64,000 nucleotides of DNA from CBDCME01 sp965218865 (GTDB lineage: Bacteria; Pseudomonadota; Alphaproteobacteria; JAAXGF01), in the NCBI GenBank assembly GCA_965218865.1, contig CBDCME010000010.1:94438-158437 (forward strand). The letters are read 5' to 3'. Below, in pieces: positions 51,868 through 62,309 of the stretch. The position numbers and the translations under genes were made by a program. Every line of letters begins with the position of its first letter. Positions within the stretch are counted from its first letter, which is position 1. Under the pieces are notes generated by a model. The model had not been told where the DNA came from, did not search any database, and was given only the letters and a program-made list of their open reading frames with translations.

Positions 51868-53961
51868 TCAGCCCGAGCGCAACATCCGGACCGCCTCATC
51901 GCGCTGGAACAGATAGAGAAGCGACCGCAGACGTCGTCCCCGGGGTGACGTGAGTTCGGGATCGCGGTCGGCGATCAGACGGGCATCGTCGTGGGCCGCG
52001 GCCAGGAGATCGTGATGAACGAGCGGGTCGGCGAGGCGGAAGTCGGGCAGACCGCTCTGGCGCGATCCGAGCACGTCTCCCGAGCCCCGAAGCCGGGCGT
52101 CCTCCTCGGCGATGTGAAAGCCGTCCTCGCTTTCCCTCAGGATCGACAGCCGCTCTCGCGCCACGCCACTGAGCGGCGGGGCATATAGAAGGATGCAGCT
52201 TGAGGATTCCGCGCCGCGGCCGACCCGACCTCTGAGTTGGTGGAGTTGGGCCAGACCAAAGCGTTCCGCGTGTTCGATGACGATAACGTTCGCGGTCGTT
52301 ACGTCGACGCCGACCTCGACGACCGTCGTCGCGACCAGAACCCTGGCGCGCCCCTCGGCAAAGGCTTTCATCGCCGCGTTCCGTAGGGGTGCCTTCATCT
52401 GACCGTGAACCAGGGTCGCCTGATCGCCAAGGATCTTTGCCAGGGAGGCGTGCCGCTCGGTCGCGGCGGCCAGGTCCGAGGCCTCGGATTCAATGACCAG
52501 GGGGCAGATCCAGTAGACGCTTCCCCCCCGCTCGATCGCGCGGCGAACGCCGGCGACGACGCCGTCGAAACGCGAAAGCGGCATCGCTCGGGTCGTGATG
52601 GGGCGTCGCCCGGACGGTTTTTCGGTCAGACGCGAACACTCCATGTGTCCGTATACGGCGAGCGTCAGGGTGCGCGGGATGGGTGTCGCCGTCATGATGA
52701 GCATGTGGGCGCCGCGACCTTTCTCCTCGAGGGCCAGCCGCTGATGCACGCCGAAACGTTGCTGTTCGTCGATGACGATCAAACCGAGGTCGTGAAAACG
52801 CACCTTTTCCTGGAATAAGGCGTGGGTGCCGATAACCATGTCGAGTTCCCCTCGAGCCAATGCGTCGAGGATACCTTCGCGTGACTTGCCGCGGTCGCTT
52901 CCCGTCAGGACGGCGACGCGCGCGCCCGCCGCCTCCGCCAAGGGGCCGAGCACCTCGGCGTGTTGACGGCACAGGATCTCTGTCGGTGCCATGAGCGCGG
53001 CCTGGCAGCCGGCCTCCAGAGCCACGAGCATGGCGAGAAAGGCGACGATCGTCTTGCCGCTGCCGACGTCACCTTGGAGCAGGCGGAGCATCGCCTGATC
53101 GTGGGCGAGGGATTCCTCGATATCGGCTAGCGCCGAAACTTGGGATTGGGTAAGGCGGAAGGGAAGAGCATCGTAGACTCTCTCGCGCCGACTTCCGTCG
53201 CCCCGCAAGGGGCGAACCTTCCGTTTCTTGAGACGGCCACGGACCAAGATCAGAGCGAGTTGATGGGCCAGAAGTTCGTCATACGCCAAGCGCTGCCGGT
53301 CGGGGTTAGCCAACGAGAGATCGGATTCCCGCTCGAGAGCGTGGGCCCCTTCCAGGGCCGGACGCCAGCCACGCCAACCACGCGCCCGGTGGAAGGCGGG
53401 ATCGATCCATTCCTCAAGTTCGGGTGTCCGTTTCAGGGCCTGGCGAATCGCCTTGGATAGGGTCTTGTTCGTGAGTCCCGAGGTTAAGGAATAGGTCGGT
53501 TCGGCGCGCGCCAGGTCGGCGTGCTCCTCCTCGGAGGCGATATGGTCGGGATGAACGATTTCGATCCTGTCCCGGAAGCGCGAAACCCGCCCGCTCACGA
53601 CTCGGCGGGTACCGACCGGCAACGCCTTGCTCAGATAAGGCTCCTTGGCGTGGAAGAAAACCAGGTCCATCGAACCGGTCTTGTCGGAACAGCGCACACG
53701 GTACGGGCGCCGGGGTCGCGTCTGGGGCTCGTGAGCGTCGACACGAACCGTGATGGTCGCGACGCGGTCGGCCGGCGCGGCGGCGATCGGCGGAGCGAAA
53801 CTGCGATCGATCAGGCCACTGGGCAAGTGCCAGAGAAGATCGATCAGGCAAGGACCCGCGACCTTGGTCATCAGTTCGCCGAGACGCGCGCCCACCCCGG
53901 GGAGCGATCCCACCTCGGCAAACAGGGGAAACAAAACGCTTGGGCGCATCGGGTGTCCCAT
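51868..53961 (-). CDS. recG: RecG ATP-dependent DNA helicase
   Basis: A 697-residue superfamily 2 helicase that regresses stalled replication forks. The N-terminal wedge domain (OB fold) is followed by the Walker A motif GDVGSGKTIVAFLAM, DEQQRFG (motif II) and TATPIPRTLTLAVYG (motif III), then VVEVGVDVTTANVIVIEHAE and QLRGRVGRG. ATG 53961, or the Met five codons later (MRPSV). It is divergent from sdhE, an arrangement common in alphaproteobacteria. Confidence 0.97.
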   Translation of the reverse strand: MGHPMRPSVLFPLFAEVGSLPGVGARLGELMTKVAGPCLIDLLWHLPSGLIDRSFAPPIAAAPADRVATITVRVDAHEPQTRPRRPYRVRCSDKTGSMDLVFFHAKEPYLSKALPVGTRRVVSGRVSRFRDRIEIVHPDHIASEEEHADLARAEPTYSLTSGLTNKTLSKAIRQALKRTPELEEWIDPAFHRARGWRGWRPALEGAHALERESDLSLANPDRQRLAYDELLAHQLALILVRGRLKKRKVRPLRGDGSRRERVYDALPFRLTQSQVSALADIEESLAHDQAMLRLLQGDVGSGKTIVAFLAMLVALEAGCQAALMAPTEILCRQHAEVLGPLAEAAGARVAVLTGSDRGKSREGILDALARGELDMVIGTHALFQEKVRFHDLGLIVIDEQQRFGVHQRLALEEKGRGAHMLIMTATPIPRTLTLAVYGHMECSRLTEKPSGRRPITTRAMPLSRFDGVVAGVRRAIERGGSVYWICPLVIESEASDLAAATERHASLAKILGDQATLVHGQMKAPLRNAAMKAFAEGRARVLVATTVVEVGVDVTTANVIVIEHAERFGLAQLHQLRGRVGRGAESSSCILLYAPPLSGVARERLSILRESEDGFHIAEEDARLRGSGDVLGSRQSGLPDFRLADPLVHHDLLAAAHDDARLIADRDPELTSPRGRRLRSLLYLFQRDEAVRMLRSG

Positions 53962-54077
53962 TCCAAAGCCGCGGATGATACGCCGCCGCCAGCGGCGCCA
54001 ATCTCGGTGCTGGCGGGATTATAGGACTTCAACCGGGATGGTGCCTTCCTATATGTTAGCGACACGGAGGTTGGTGC

Positions 54078-54344
54078 ATGGCCGAGGCGGTCCAAGATCG
54101 GCGTAAGAGGATTATTTTCCGGTGCTGGCACCGGGGAACGCGAGAACTTGACCTCTTGCTGGGCCGGTTTGCCGAGGCGCACATTCAACGGTTTACTCCC
54201 GATGAACTCGATCGCTTCGAGGCCTTAATCGAAAACTCCGATCCGGACATCTATTGTTGGATCAGCGGGCGCGATTCGGTGCCCCCGGCCTTCGACAACG
54301 ATGTGTTCGCGAAGCTCAAGTCCTTTGTCCTCCGTGTAACCTAG
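54078..54344 (+). CDS. sdhE: SdhE, FAD assembly factor for succinate dehydrogenase
   Basis: An 88-residue YgfY/Sdh5-type protein. The RGxxE motif is seen in WHRGTRELDLLLGRFAE and the C-terminal part has DPDIYCWISGRD. It helps attach FAD to SdhA. It ends one base before the mfd start codon, so the two are cotranscribed. Confidence 0.92.
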   Translation: MAEAVQDRRKRIIFRCWHRGTRELDLLLGRFAEAHIQRFTPDELDRFEALIENSDPDIYCWISGRDSVPPAFDNDVFAKLKSFVLRVT

Positions 54345-54345
54345 C

Positions 54346-57300
54346 TTGCTGTTCCCTCGAATCGACCTAACCGCTCCGGGACCTCTCCTCGTCACCGGCG
54401 TTCCCGAGGGCCTGGACGCCTGGTTGCTGGCCGAGATCATCGCCAACGCCCCGGGACGGCAGATACTACATGTGGCGCGCGATGATGCCCGCATGGCGCG
54501 TCTCGCCGAGTCGCTGGCCTTTATCGCGCCCACCGTCGAGCGCCTCCTGATGCCGGCCTGGGATTGCTTGCCCTACGACCGCGTATCACCGCATCGCGGG
54601 GTCGTGAGCCAGCGGCTCGAAACCTTGCTGCGCCTTTCCGAATCGCCGTCGCCCGGTCCGCGTGGGCGCTTTGTCCTGACCACCGTCAACGCCCTGTTGC
54701 AGCGGGTCGTCGCCCCGGAGGACCTGGCGGGGGCGCGTCTCGAAGTAGGGGTCGACGACAGAATCGGCCGCGAGACCTTCCTCAAATATTTCGAACGCAA
54801 TGGATATGGCCGCGCGGCCGCGGTCATAGAACCCGGCGAATACGCGGTTCGCGGCGGCATCATCGACGTTTACCCGGCCCTTGGGGAGGTTCCCTTGCGG
54901 ATCGACCAGTTCGGTGACCGCGTCGAGGGCATCCGCGTCTTCGATCCTATCGACCAGCGCAGCAAGGGGAAGGCGCGACACGTCGTTCTGACGCCGATGA
55001 GCGAGGTCGTGATGGAGGCCGAATCAATTGCCCGATTCCGGGCCGGCTACCATCACAATTTTGGCGCCGTAACCGAGGAGGATCCACTTTACGAGACGGT
55101 CGTCGCCGGAAAACGACACATCGGCATGGAACACTGGATGCCGTTGTTCTGTTCCCGTATGCAAACGATTTTCGACTATCTTCCCAGGGCCGTCGTTACC
55201 CTTGAACCGTTGGTCGACGAGGCCCGCGACGACCGTCTTCATACCATCGGCGACCACTACCAGGCGCGGTTGGAGAATGCCGCCGAACCGCGCCATTCGG
55301 CCGGATCGGTTTATCGACCGTTGCCGCCCCAGAGCTTGTACCTCTCCGGGGCCGAGTGGGAGCAGCACCTAACTCGGGCGATCCGCCTTTCCCCCTTCCA
55401 CGAGGTGGCCGGCGCGGGCGTGGTGGAGGTTGGCGGCCGTATGGCCCCCGATTTCGCGGCTCAAAGGGGCGATGGCAACGTGTTCGATGCCGTCCGCGAT
55501 TACGCCACCGCCAGGCGGGCCGAGGGCAAATCGGTGCACATAGCTTGCGTCAGCGAGGGATCCCGGGACCGACTTACGAGGCTCTTGCACGACCATGGAC
55601 TGGAGCGGCTCGCCAAAATCGATGCCTGGTGCTCGGCGGCGGACCTCGCCGCCGGCGTGGTCGGAATTTTTGTCCTCGGCCTGGAACGCGGTTTCGAGGC
55701 CGGCGGCCTGGTCGTGCTCGGCGAACAGGACATTCTCGGAAAGCGTCTCGCCCAACCTTCAGCAAAGCGACGACGGTCCGCGGCCGCCGCCGTCGAGGTG
55801 TCGGATCTTTCCGTGAGCGATCTTGTCGTCCACAAGGATCATGGAGTCGGACGCTACGATGGCCTCGCCACCTTGGACCATGGGGAGGTTCAACACGACT
55901 GCGTGCGTCTGATTTACGCTGGCGACGACAAGCTTTTCGTCCCGGTCATCAATATCGACACCTTGTCGCGTTACGGCTCCGCCGACGGGGCCATTCAACT
56001 CGATCGACTCGGGACAGCCCACTGGCAAGCCCGCAAGGCAAGCTTAAAGAAGCGAATTCACGATATGGCGGCCGAGTTGCTGCGGGTCGCGGCAGCCCGG
56101 CGGCTGCGCCCGGCGTCCGTCGTGACCCCGCCTTCCGGACTCTACGACGAGTTTTGCGCCCGATTTCCCTATGTCGAAACCGATGATCAGCTTCGCGCCA
56201 TCGAGGATGTCCTCTTAGACCTTGAATCGGGCCGCGCCATGGAGCGCCTCATCTGTGGCGACGTCGGATTCGGAAAAACCGAAGTCGCCCTTCGCGCCGC
56301 CTTCGCCACCGCGATGGCAGGCGAACAAGTCGCCGTCGTGGTCCCGACGACCCTATTGTGCCGGCAGCACCACGCCACCTTTACGAGTCGCTTCGCCGAT
56401 TTTCCGGTACGGATCGAGCAGCTGTCGCGGCTGGTGAGCGGAAAGCGGGCAAAAGAGGTCAAGGCGGGGCTGCGCGATGGACGCGTCGACATCGTGATCG
56501 GAACCCACGCATTGCTCGGAAAGTCGATCAAATTCAAGAATTTGGGACTGGTCGCGATCGATGAAGAGCAGCACTTCGGGGTTGGCCATAAGGAACGGCT
56601 CAAGCAGTTACGCACCGACGCCCATGTTCTCACGATGACGGCGACGCCGATTCCCCGGACGCTGCAGATGGCTCTTTCGGGCCTCAGGGAAATGAGCGTT
56701 ATCGCCACGCCGCCCATCGATCGCCTGGCGGTCCGAACCTTCGTGACGCCCTACGACCCGCTCGTCGTGCGGGAGGCGATTCTGCGCGAATCGTTCCGCG
56801 ACGGACAGAGTTTCGTCGTTTGTCCTCGAATCGAGGATTTGGAACGGGTGGTTCCCCGCCTGCGCGAGCTGGTGCCCGAGGTCAAGGTCACCTGCGCCCA
56901 CGGCAAACTGCCGCCTGCCACGCTGGAAACCGTGATGCACGAATTCTATGACGGAAAGTACGACGTGCTGGTTTCCACGGCGATCATCGAATCCGGCCTC
57001 GACCTGCCGCGTGTCAACACCCTGATCGTCCACCGCGCCGACATGTTCGGCCTGGCCCAGCTCTACCAGCTCCGGGGTCGTATTGGGCGCGCGAAATTGC
57101 GGGCCTACGCCTATCTGACCTTGCCCCGACGGGGACCCTACTCGGCCACCGCAGCCAAGCGTCTGCAAGCGATGCAACGTCTCGATACTCTCGGAGCCGG
57201 GTTCAATCTCGCCAGTTACGACCTCGACATCCGAGGTGCGGGCAACCTGTTGGGAGCCGAACAATCGGGGCATATCCGCGAAGTCGGCTTCGAGCTTTAT

Positions 57301-57843
57301 CAACACATGCTGGAGGAAACCGTCGCCGAGGCGCGGGCCGAAAGCGAGGGCGCGATTCCCGCCACCACTGAGAGCTGGTCGCCGCGAATCGACGTCGGGG
57401 CCTCGGTTTTGATTCCGGAGAGTTTCGTGGCCGACCTCGATGTCCGCATGGGGTTGTACCGCCGGCTCGCGGCACTTGAGGAAGGCGAGGAGATTGAAGC
57501 CTTCGCGGCGGAGATGGTCGACCGATTCGGACATCTGCCGGAAGCCGTCGAAAATCTGCTCGCGGTCATGGCCTTGAAGCGTTTGTGCCGCCTCGCCGGG
57601 GTCGAAAACGTGGACGCGGGCGCCAACGGGGCCGTGATTTCGTTTCGTGCGAATCGCTTCGCCAATCCCTCCGGACTCGTGGAATTCCTCGCCAGGCAAA
57701 GTGTGTCCGCCCGCCTGAGGCCGGACCATAAGTTGGTTCTGATGCGCGATTGGTCGCGGCTCGACCGGCGATTGTCCGAGCTTTCGAAAGCCCTGCGGAC
57801 GTTGTCCGACATCGCTCGGAGCGGGGAAGCGGCTTGCCGCTAA
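54346..57843 (+). CDS. mfd: Mfd, transcription-repair coupling factor
   Basis: An 1165-residue translocase that removes stalled RNA polymerase and recruits UvrA. It has an N-terminal UvrB-like region (PAWDCLPYDRVSPHRGVVSQ), an RNA-polymerase-interacting domain (DLSVSDLVVHKDHGVGRYDG), the Walker A GDVGFGKTEVALRAAF, DEEQHFG, TATPIPRTLQMALSG, then RGRIGRAK and the C-terminal TRCF domain (DLDVRMGLYRRLAALEEGEE). The start is TTG at 54346. It overlaps nothing and follows sdhE by one base. Confidence 0.97.
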   Translation: MLFPRIDLTAPGPLLVTGVPEGLDAWLLAEIIANAPGRQILHVARDDARMARLAESLAFIAPTVERLLMPAWDCLPYDRVSPHRGVVSQRLETLLRLSESPSPGPRGRFVLTTVNALLQRVVAPEDLAGARLEVGVDDRIGRETFLKYFERNGYGRAAAVIEPGEYAVRGGIIDVYPALGEVPLRIDQFGDRVEGIRVFDPIDQRSKGKARHVVLTPMSEVVMEAESIARFRAGYHHNFGAVTEEDPLYETVVAGKRHIGMEHWMPLFCSRMQTIFDYLPRAVVTLEPLVDEARDDRLHTIGDHYQARLENAAEPRHSAGSVYRPLPPQSLYLSGAEWEQHLTRAIRLSPFHEVAGAGVVEVGGRMAPDFAAQRGDGNVFDAVRDYATARRAEGKSVHIACVSEGSRDRLTRLLHDHGLERLAKIDAWCSAADLAAGVVGIFVLGLERGFEAGGLVVLGEQDILGKRLAQPSAKRRRSAAAAVEVSDLSVSDLVVHKDHGVGRYDGLATLDHGEVQHDCVRLIYAGDDKLFVPVINIDTLSRYGSADGAIQLDRLGTAHWQARKASLKKRIHDMAAELLRVAAARRLRPASVVTPPSGLYDEFCARFPYVETDDQLRAIEDVLLDLESGRAMERLICGDVGFGKTEVALRAAFATAMAGEQVAVVVPTTLLCRQHHATFTSRFADFPVRIEQLSRLVSGKRAKEVKAGLRDGRVDIVIGTHALLGKSIKFKNLGLVAIDEEQHFGVGHKERLKQLRTDAHVLTMTATPIPRTLQMALSGLREMSVIATPPIDRLAVRTFVTPYDPLVVREAILRESFRDGQSFVVCPRIEDLERVVPRLRELVPEVKVTCAHGKLPPATLETVMHEFYDGKYDVLVSTAIIESGLDLPRVNTLIVHRADMFGLAQLYQLRGRIGRAKLRAYAYLTLPRRGPYSATAAKRLQAMQRLDTLGAGFNLASYDLDIRGAGNLLGAEQSGHIREVGFELYQHMLEETVAEARAESEGAIPATTESWSPRIDVGASVLIPESFVADLDVRMGLYRRLAALEEGEEIEAFAAEMVDRFGHLPEAVENLLAVMALKRLCRLAGVENVDAGANGAVISFRANRFANPSGLVEFLARQSVSARLRPDHKLVLMRDWSRLDRRLSELSKALRTLSDIARSGEAACR

Positions 57844-57859
57844 TCCACGCCTTCGCCCA

Positions 57860-58498
57860 CTAATCCACGCCGTCGCAATGAGCGGCGGTTTCGAATACTC
57901 GGAGGAGCACTTCGGGAGATTGGGCGCCCGAAACCGCGAATCGGCGGTCGATCACGAAGCAGGGCACCCCGGTGATTCCGTTTTGGTGGGCCCGCGGTTC
58001 CTCGCCACCGCCGGAGGCTGGGTCTGAATCGGTGCTCAAGAGGGCCCCAGTCTTTCCTTCATCCAAATCGACTTCGGCGGCGATGTTCGCGAGTTCCTCG
58101 CTATCGCCGATGTCCGCCCCCTCGAGAAAGTAACGGCGGAACAACATCTCGACGAGCGCGTCCTGACGGTCGGTTTCGTGCGCCAGGCGGATCAAACGGT
58201 GGGGTTTGACGGTATTCGGGGTGCGCTGAATAAGATCGAAGGCGAAAGCGATTCCTTCCGATCCGCCGATCTTGGCGATTTCGTCGTAAACCCGGCGGGC
58301 GCGCTCGGGGGAACCGAATTTCGTCGCCAGATATGTTTCCCGATCGACTCCCTTCGGGGGCAAATCAGGGTTGAGTTGGAAAGGGTGCCAGTTCAGTGCC
58401 GGGTCGCCGCCCTCGTAGGCGGCCAAGGCTCGCTGCAAGCGGTGCTTGCCGATATAACACCAGGGACAAATTACGTCGGCGAAAATATCGATTTCCAT
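57860..58498 (-). CDS. DsbA-family thioredoxin-fold oxidoreductase (FrnE-like)
   Basis: A 212-residue cytoplasmic thioredoxin-fold protein with the active site CPWC in IFADVICPWCYIGKHRLQRA and the cis-Pro region GITGVPCFVIDRRFAVSGAQ. The FrnE group acts as a disulfide or isomerase-type oxidoreductase in stress resistance. It converges on mfd with a 17-bp gap. A short direct repeat (CTAATCCACGCC, twice, at 57842 and 57860) spans the two stop codons. Confidence 0.9.
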   Translation of the reverse strand: MEIDIFADVICPWCYIGKHRLQRALAAYEGGDPALNWHPFQLNPDLPPKGVDRETYLATKFGSPERARRVYDEIAKIGGSEGIAFAFDLIQRTPNTVKPHRLIRLAHETDRQDALVEMLFRRYFLEGADIGDSEELANIAAEVDLDEGKTGALLSTDSDPASGGGEEPRAHQNGITGVPCFVIDRRFAVSGAQSPEVLLRVFETAAHCDGVD

Positions 58499-58545
58499 CC
58501 GCCCAGTTTACCTCAAGGCGGAGGCTGACGCCATGGGAGGGGTTA

Positions 58546-59714
58546 TACCAACCGCCCTTAACATTGACTTGTGCGAGCCCACGCTCTGAGGCCGATGGAC
58601 ATGATCTTCCAAGGTTGGTCGGTCAGGTTGTTCCAGGCTTGGCAAGAGGCCTCGACGATGTCTTCATAGGAGTCGCAGACACGATTGGAGAGCCAGTTCT
58701 GGCGGAGGTATTGCCAGACATTTTCGGCGGGATTGAGCTCCGGGGACTTGGGTGGCAAAGGCACGAGGGAGATGTTCTCCGGGATGCCGAGTTTGGCAGT
58801 GGTGTGCCATGCGGCTTGGTCGAGCAGCACGACGGCATGGGCGTTTGGGGCAACGGCCCGGCTGATTTCCTCGAGATGCAGGTCCATGGCTTCAGTATTG
58901 GCGCGCGGCATGACCAGCGCCGCGCCCTCACCGCGCTCGGGGCAGATGGCGCCGAAGAGATACGCCGAAGAGGTCCGTAGGTCCTTGACCTGGCGCGGGC
59001 GCGATCCCTTTGGGGCCCACTGGCGCACCAGGCTGTTCTTCTGGCCGACGCGCATTTCATCTTGAAACCAAACCTCTATGGGCGTGTCCGGTGGCTGTGC
59101 CGCTACGATTTTCGCCAAGTGTTCGGGAAAACTTTTTTTTAAATTCCTCCTGTGCCCGCGCATCCTGGCCGACGTGGCGCGGGCGCGCGGAAATATGCGA
59201 GAACCCGAGCGCGGCCAGCAGCTTGCCGACGCTCCGCTCGTGATAGTCCACGCCGAAGCGCGTTCGGATCAGTTGCTTGAGATCGATGCAGCGCCAGCGC
59301 ACGACCCCATCCCGTTCGGGATCGGGACCGGCCTCGATAGCCCGCGAAAGCGCCGCCATTTGCGACGGCGTCAACCGACGCAACGCCCCGTTCGGCTTGC
59401 GGTCGATCAGACCGGCCGGACCTCCCGCGTTGAACCGGTGAACCCAGTCCCGCAACGTCTGCCGATCCATGCCGCCAATACCCGCCGCGCACGCTCGATC
59501 CATCCCATCGTAGATGGCCGCCATCGACAAAAGCCGTCGCGCCTGGTTCCCATCATCGCTCCGTGCCGCAAGAACACGGACTCTTTCAGCATCAAAGTCG
59601 TTTCGCAAAGGAATCGTTGGCATTGAACACACTCCCTTGTTGCCAACAACCTTGAATCACACAAAACCTGGCGTGTAAACCTTTGCGCGAGTCAAACTCT
59701 AGGGCGGTTGGTAT
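58546..59714 (-). mobile_element. IS630-family element, type C, copy 4
   Basis: It is 1169 bp with TA at 58544-58545 and 59715-59716. It is inserted between the dsbA-like and GGDEF genes, 48 bp upstream of the dsbA-like start. Confidence 0.93.
58558..59623 (-). CDS. IS630-family transposase (type C), copy 4, A8 frame change
   Basis: It has the same two-frame structure as copies 1 and 2, with T8 at 59133-59140 on the plus strand. Small differences are present (CDSYED in place of FDSYEA). Confidence 0.85.
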
Positions 59715-59727
59715 TAGTCGCGCGCCT

Positions 59728-60168
59728 TCATTCAACGCGTTCCCGAGCCCGGGCGATCAATGATTCGGCGCTGTCGCCAGGCCGGAACGAGGCACACCCC
59801 AATTGCATCCAGACGTTTACGGGCCCGCAGACGCCGGGTAGTCCGAAGTCGGTGTGGTTGACGATATTGGCAATCCGGCGCAGGGCGATTTCGGCGGGTT
59901 CGCGTGGGGTGTCGGGCATGACGACACAAAACTCCTCGCCGGCGTAGCGGACGGATAGGTCCTCGCCGCGCAACAGACGCGCGATAAGCCCGCCGATCTG
60001 ACGCAGGAGCCGGTCGCCCCCGGCGTAGCCGTGCGCCCTGTTGATGCCCGCCATGTCCTTTACGTCGAAGAAGCCGGTTGTCACGGGGCGTTGCAATTCC
60101 TCGGCATCCCGTACCAGGCTGCCGAGATATTCGTACAGGTAACCGTAACTATAGTTTCCGTTACCCAT
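59728..60168 (-). CDS. Short GGDEF-domain protein with AGEEF active site
   Basis: A single diguanylate-cyclase-type domain of 146 aa: YLYEYLGSLVRDAEELQRPV, FFDVKDMAGINRAHGYAGGD, then VRYAGEEFCVVMPDTPREPA. The signature is AGEEF in place of GGEEF, and the LTGLPNR N-terminus is missing or altered (NGNYSYGYLYEY). Enzyme activity is therefore doubtful. It may be the 3' end of a longer sensor protein; upstream is a non-coding stretch. IS630-C lies 11 bp downstream. Confidence 0.75.
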   Translation of the reverse strand: MGNGNYSYGYLYEYLGSLVRDAEELQRPVTTGFFDVKDMAGINRAHGYAGGDRLLRQIGGLIARLLRGEDLSVRYAGEEFCVVMPDTPREPAEIALRRIANIVNHTDFGLPGVCGPVNVWMQLGCASFRPGDSAESLIARARERVE

Positions 60169-60445
60169 TTTAAAACTGCTGACTCTAAGTTTTTTCTACC
60201 ACACGGTAACGGAACTTGCAATCTCGGATTTCGAGGGAGTTCCTGTCACGCGAATCTTGATCTGAAACGGCAAAAAAAGGCCGCTCGGGGAGGAACCCCC
60301 AGAGCGACCGCCGCAAAGCCGTAAATAATTTCCAAATCCCTTCTACGGCTTGCGGCGGCGCGTGTCAACGGCAAAACGCCGTGGCCGGTCCCTCCCCGTT
60401 GCTCTTTTTCCCGCCTCAGCGTGACCTCCCTCACGGAGGGACCGA
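60169..60445. other. Non-coding stretch upstream of repC with a hairpin
   Basis: No gene. It contains the hairpin at 60279-60309 and, before 60446, CGGAGGGACCGA, the ribosome site of repC. Confidence 0.5.
60279..60309. terminator. GC-rich hairpin upstream of repC
   Basis: GGCCGCTCGGGG, a short loop, CCCCCAGAGCGACC: a stem of about 11 pairs with one bulged A. A run of seven A precedes it (60272-60278), so as a terminator it would act on minus-strand transcripts, which would read a U run after the stem. In repABC plasmids a counter-transcribed RNA ends in such a hairpin upstream of repC; whether this is that remnant is not shown. Confidence 0.45.
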
Positions 60446-62097
60446 ATGCAATACGCCGAGTTCCGCGGCTCCCGCGGCTACACGGACGCCAACGCCGCCG
60501 CCCAGGAGGCGGCGGGAAGATTTAATGGCCTGCCCCAGGGGTTGACCCGGCTGGGCCTGCTATCCCTGGTCAAGCGCAACCGCGCTTGGATCGGACTGAC
60601 CCGGGGTCAGACGAACCACCTGCAATTCCTGATCCTCCGCACCTGGGACCAGGACTGGGAAGCCGGTGAACGGCCCGTCGTCTGGCTGTCGGTGAATTCG
60701 ACCGCCAGACAACGGGACCTCTCCGAACGGCAGGTCCAACGCCATGAACGCGCCCTCAACGACGCCGGGGCGCTGACCTGGAACGATTCCGGCAATCACA
60801 GGCGCTACGGTTGGCGCAACGGTGACGGGCGCATCGTCGAGGCCCGGGGCGTGGACCTCTCCCCCCTCGGCGCCATGGCGCCGGAACTGCTGACGGCCGA
60901 CAGGCGGCGGCGGGCCGAGGACGCCGCCTGGGATCGCGAGCGGCGTTGCGCGTCGGCCCTCAAAAGATCGGTCCGCGCCATGCTCGCCAGCGCCGTCCGG
61001 GAAGGCCTGGCCGATTTTGACAGCGGCGAGTGGCACTCCAAGACGGCCGTCCTCGACGGCAATATCCGCGCGGGAACGGCCCTCGCGGCGCTGCGCGGAA
61101 TATCCGCAAGGCTCCAAACTGCTCGGGGACGCATTGAGAACCCTGCTCCAACGGCGGGAAACCCGTGGACGGGCTTGTGGGAAAAACAGTTGAAAACGTC
61201 GCCCTGGGGCGACAGAAACGTCGCGCACATAGATATTACAAATCATCAAACAACCGATAAATCGGTTACTAGTACCTCCGGAGAGGGAACAAGTACCGCC
61301 CGGGGCGGAAAGACGGACGCGCCTTGCGGCGCGGAGTCATCGTTCGAAAGTGTTGACGGCAGGGGAAAGTGGGGCGGCGGGGCGGAGTTGGGTGGCGGGA
61401 ACGCGGGAAATGGGAGAACTACTGCTAGGAGGGGCCGGGGATGGCGGCAAGCCGGAGCGGTTGCGGGGAGCCTTGGGGAAGGCGTGCAAACGCCCATGAG
61501 CAGCGGGCCGGGTAAAAACCGGGTCGGGGGTGGAGGCACGAACCGGGGCGGCGGGCATGGTAGCTCAAACGGGGATTATGCCGGGAAGCGGCGAACGCTC
61601 GCGGGATGGCATGGGACGGGAGAGGGGTGACGCCCGGAATGACTGTGAGATCGCGGCAAGGCGGGGCGGCGGTGGCTAATCCGCGCTTGCCGGCCGGCGA
61701 CAGGCCGAAAGGCGGATCGTGGAAACCGGACACGGGGGTGCGGCATATCAGCGTGTTGAACGTCGTGGAAACCGCGGGGCCAGCGGCTCCTGGACCATCT
61801 TCCCCGGGTACGGAGCAGCCAGATTGGGACGGCGATCGAGGACGCGGCGCGAGGACCTGTGCCCGGAACTCGGCATCAGCGCCGCAAGTGTGGTGGCATT
61901 TGGCCGTGACCGTCATGGGCCGCCGCGCCGCCGCCGTCTGCGTCATGCTGATCGACAGGCGGATCGTGCCCCGGCGCCGAGGACCCGGTGCGCCATCCCG
62001 GCGCCTATCTGCGCGGCATGACCGGCCAGCGCCCGCCGACGACGAACTCCACCTGCACGCCAGCGTGTTCGGTTGGGCGCGGAGGGCGGCAGCTTGA
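60446..62097 (+). pseudogene. repC: RepC plasmid replication initiator, decayed
   Basis: The N-terminal half (about 60446-61110) is a good RepC: GLPQGLTRLGLLSLVKRNRA, SVNSTARQRDLSERQVQRHE, RALNDAGALTWNDSGNHRRY and ARGVDLSPLGAMAPELL. After about 61240 the frame is Gly/Arg-rich nonsense. RepC C-terminal motifs reappear in other frames: LCPELGIS near 61860, MGRRAAAVCVMLIDRR near 61915-61965, HPGAYLRGMT near 61990 and DDELHLHASVFGW near 62040-62080. Several frameshifts therefore separate two recognisable halves. The origin of such replicons lies within repC. No repA or repB is nearby. Confidence 0.8.
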
Positions 62098-62309
62098 GGG
62101 GCGGCGACCGAGCATATGAGAGCCGGGATTTGCCGGAGATTGGCGAATTCTCATCAGTGCCATGGCGGGATCGACGCTCAAGCGGATGAGCCGCTACCGT
62201 CTCGTCGGCTTTCCGGCAGGCGACGCGACGGTCTCCGACCAGGCCTCGGACATCTAGCCGCCAGAACGCGGGCCAGCCTTCGGGCCGGAGATTGATACGT
62301 CAACGGTGG
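62098..62309. other. Spacer between repC and recombinase remnants
   Basis: I see no gene here. Confidence 0.5.

Noticed and set aside
55356..56186. Out-of-frame 276-codon frame within mfd
   Set aside because: Shadow frame of mfd with Arg/Gly-rich composition; mfd itself is intact.
61240..61630. Gly/Arg-rich C-terminal domain of RepC as a real novel domain
   Set aside because: The low-complexity stretch coincides with a lost frame; genuine RepC motifs follow in other frames.
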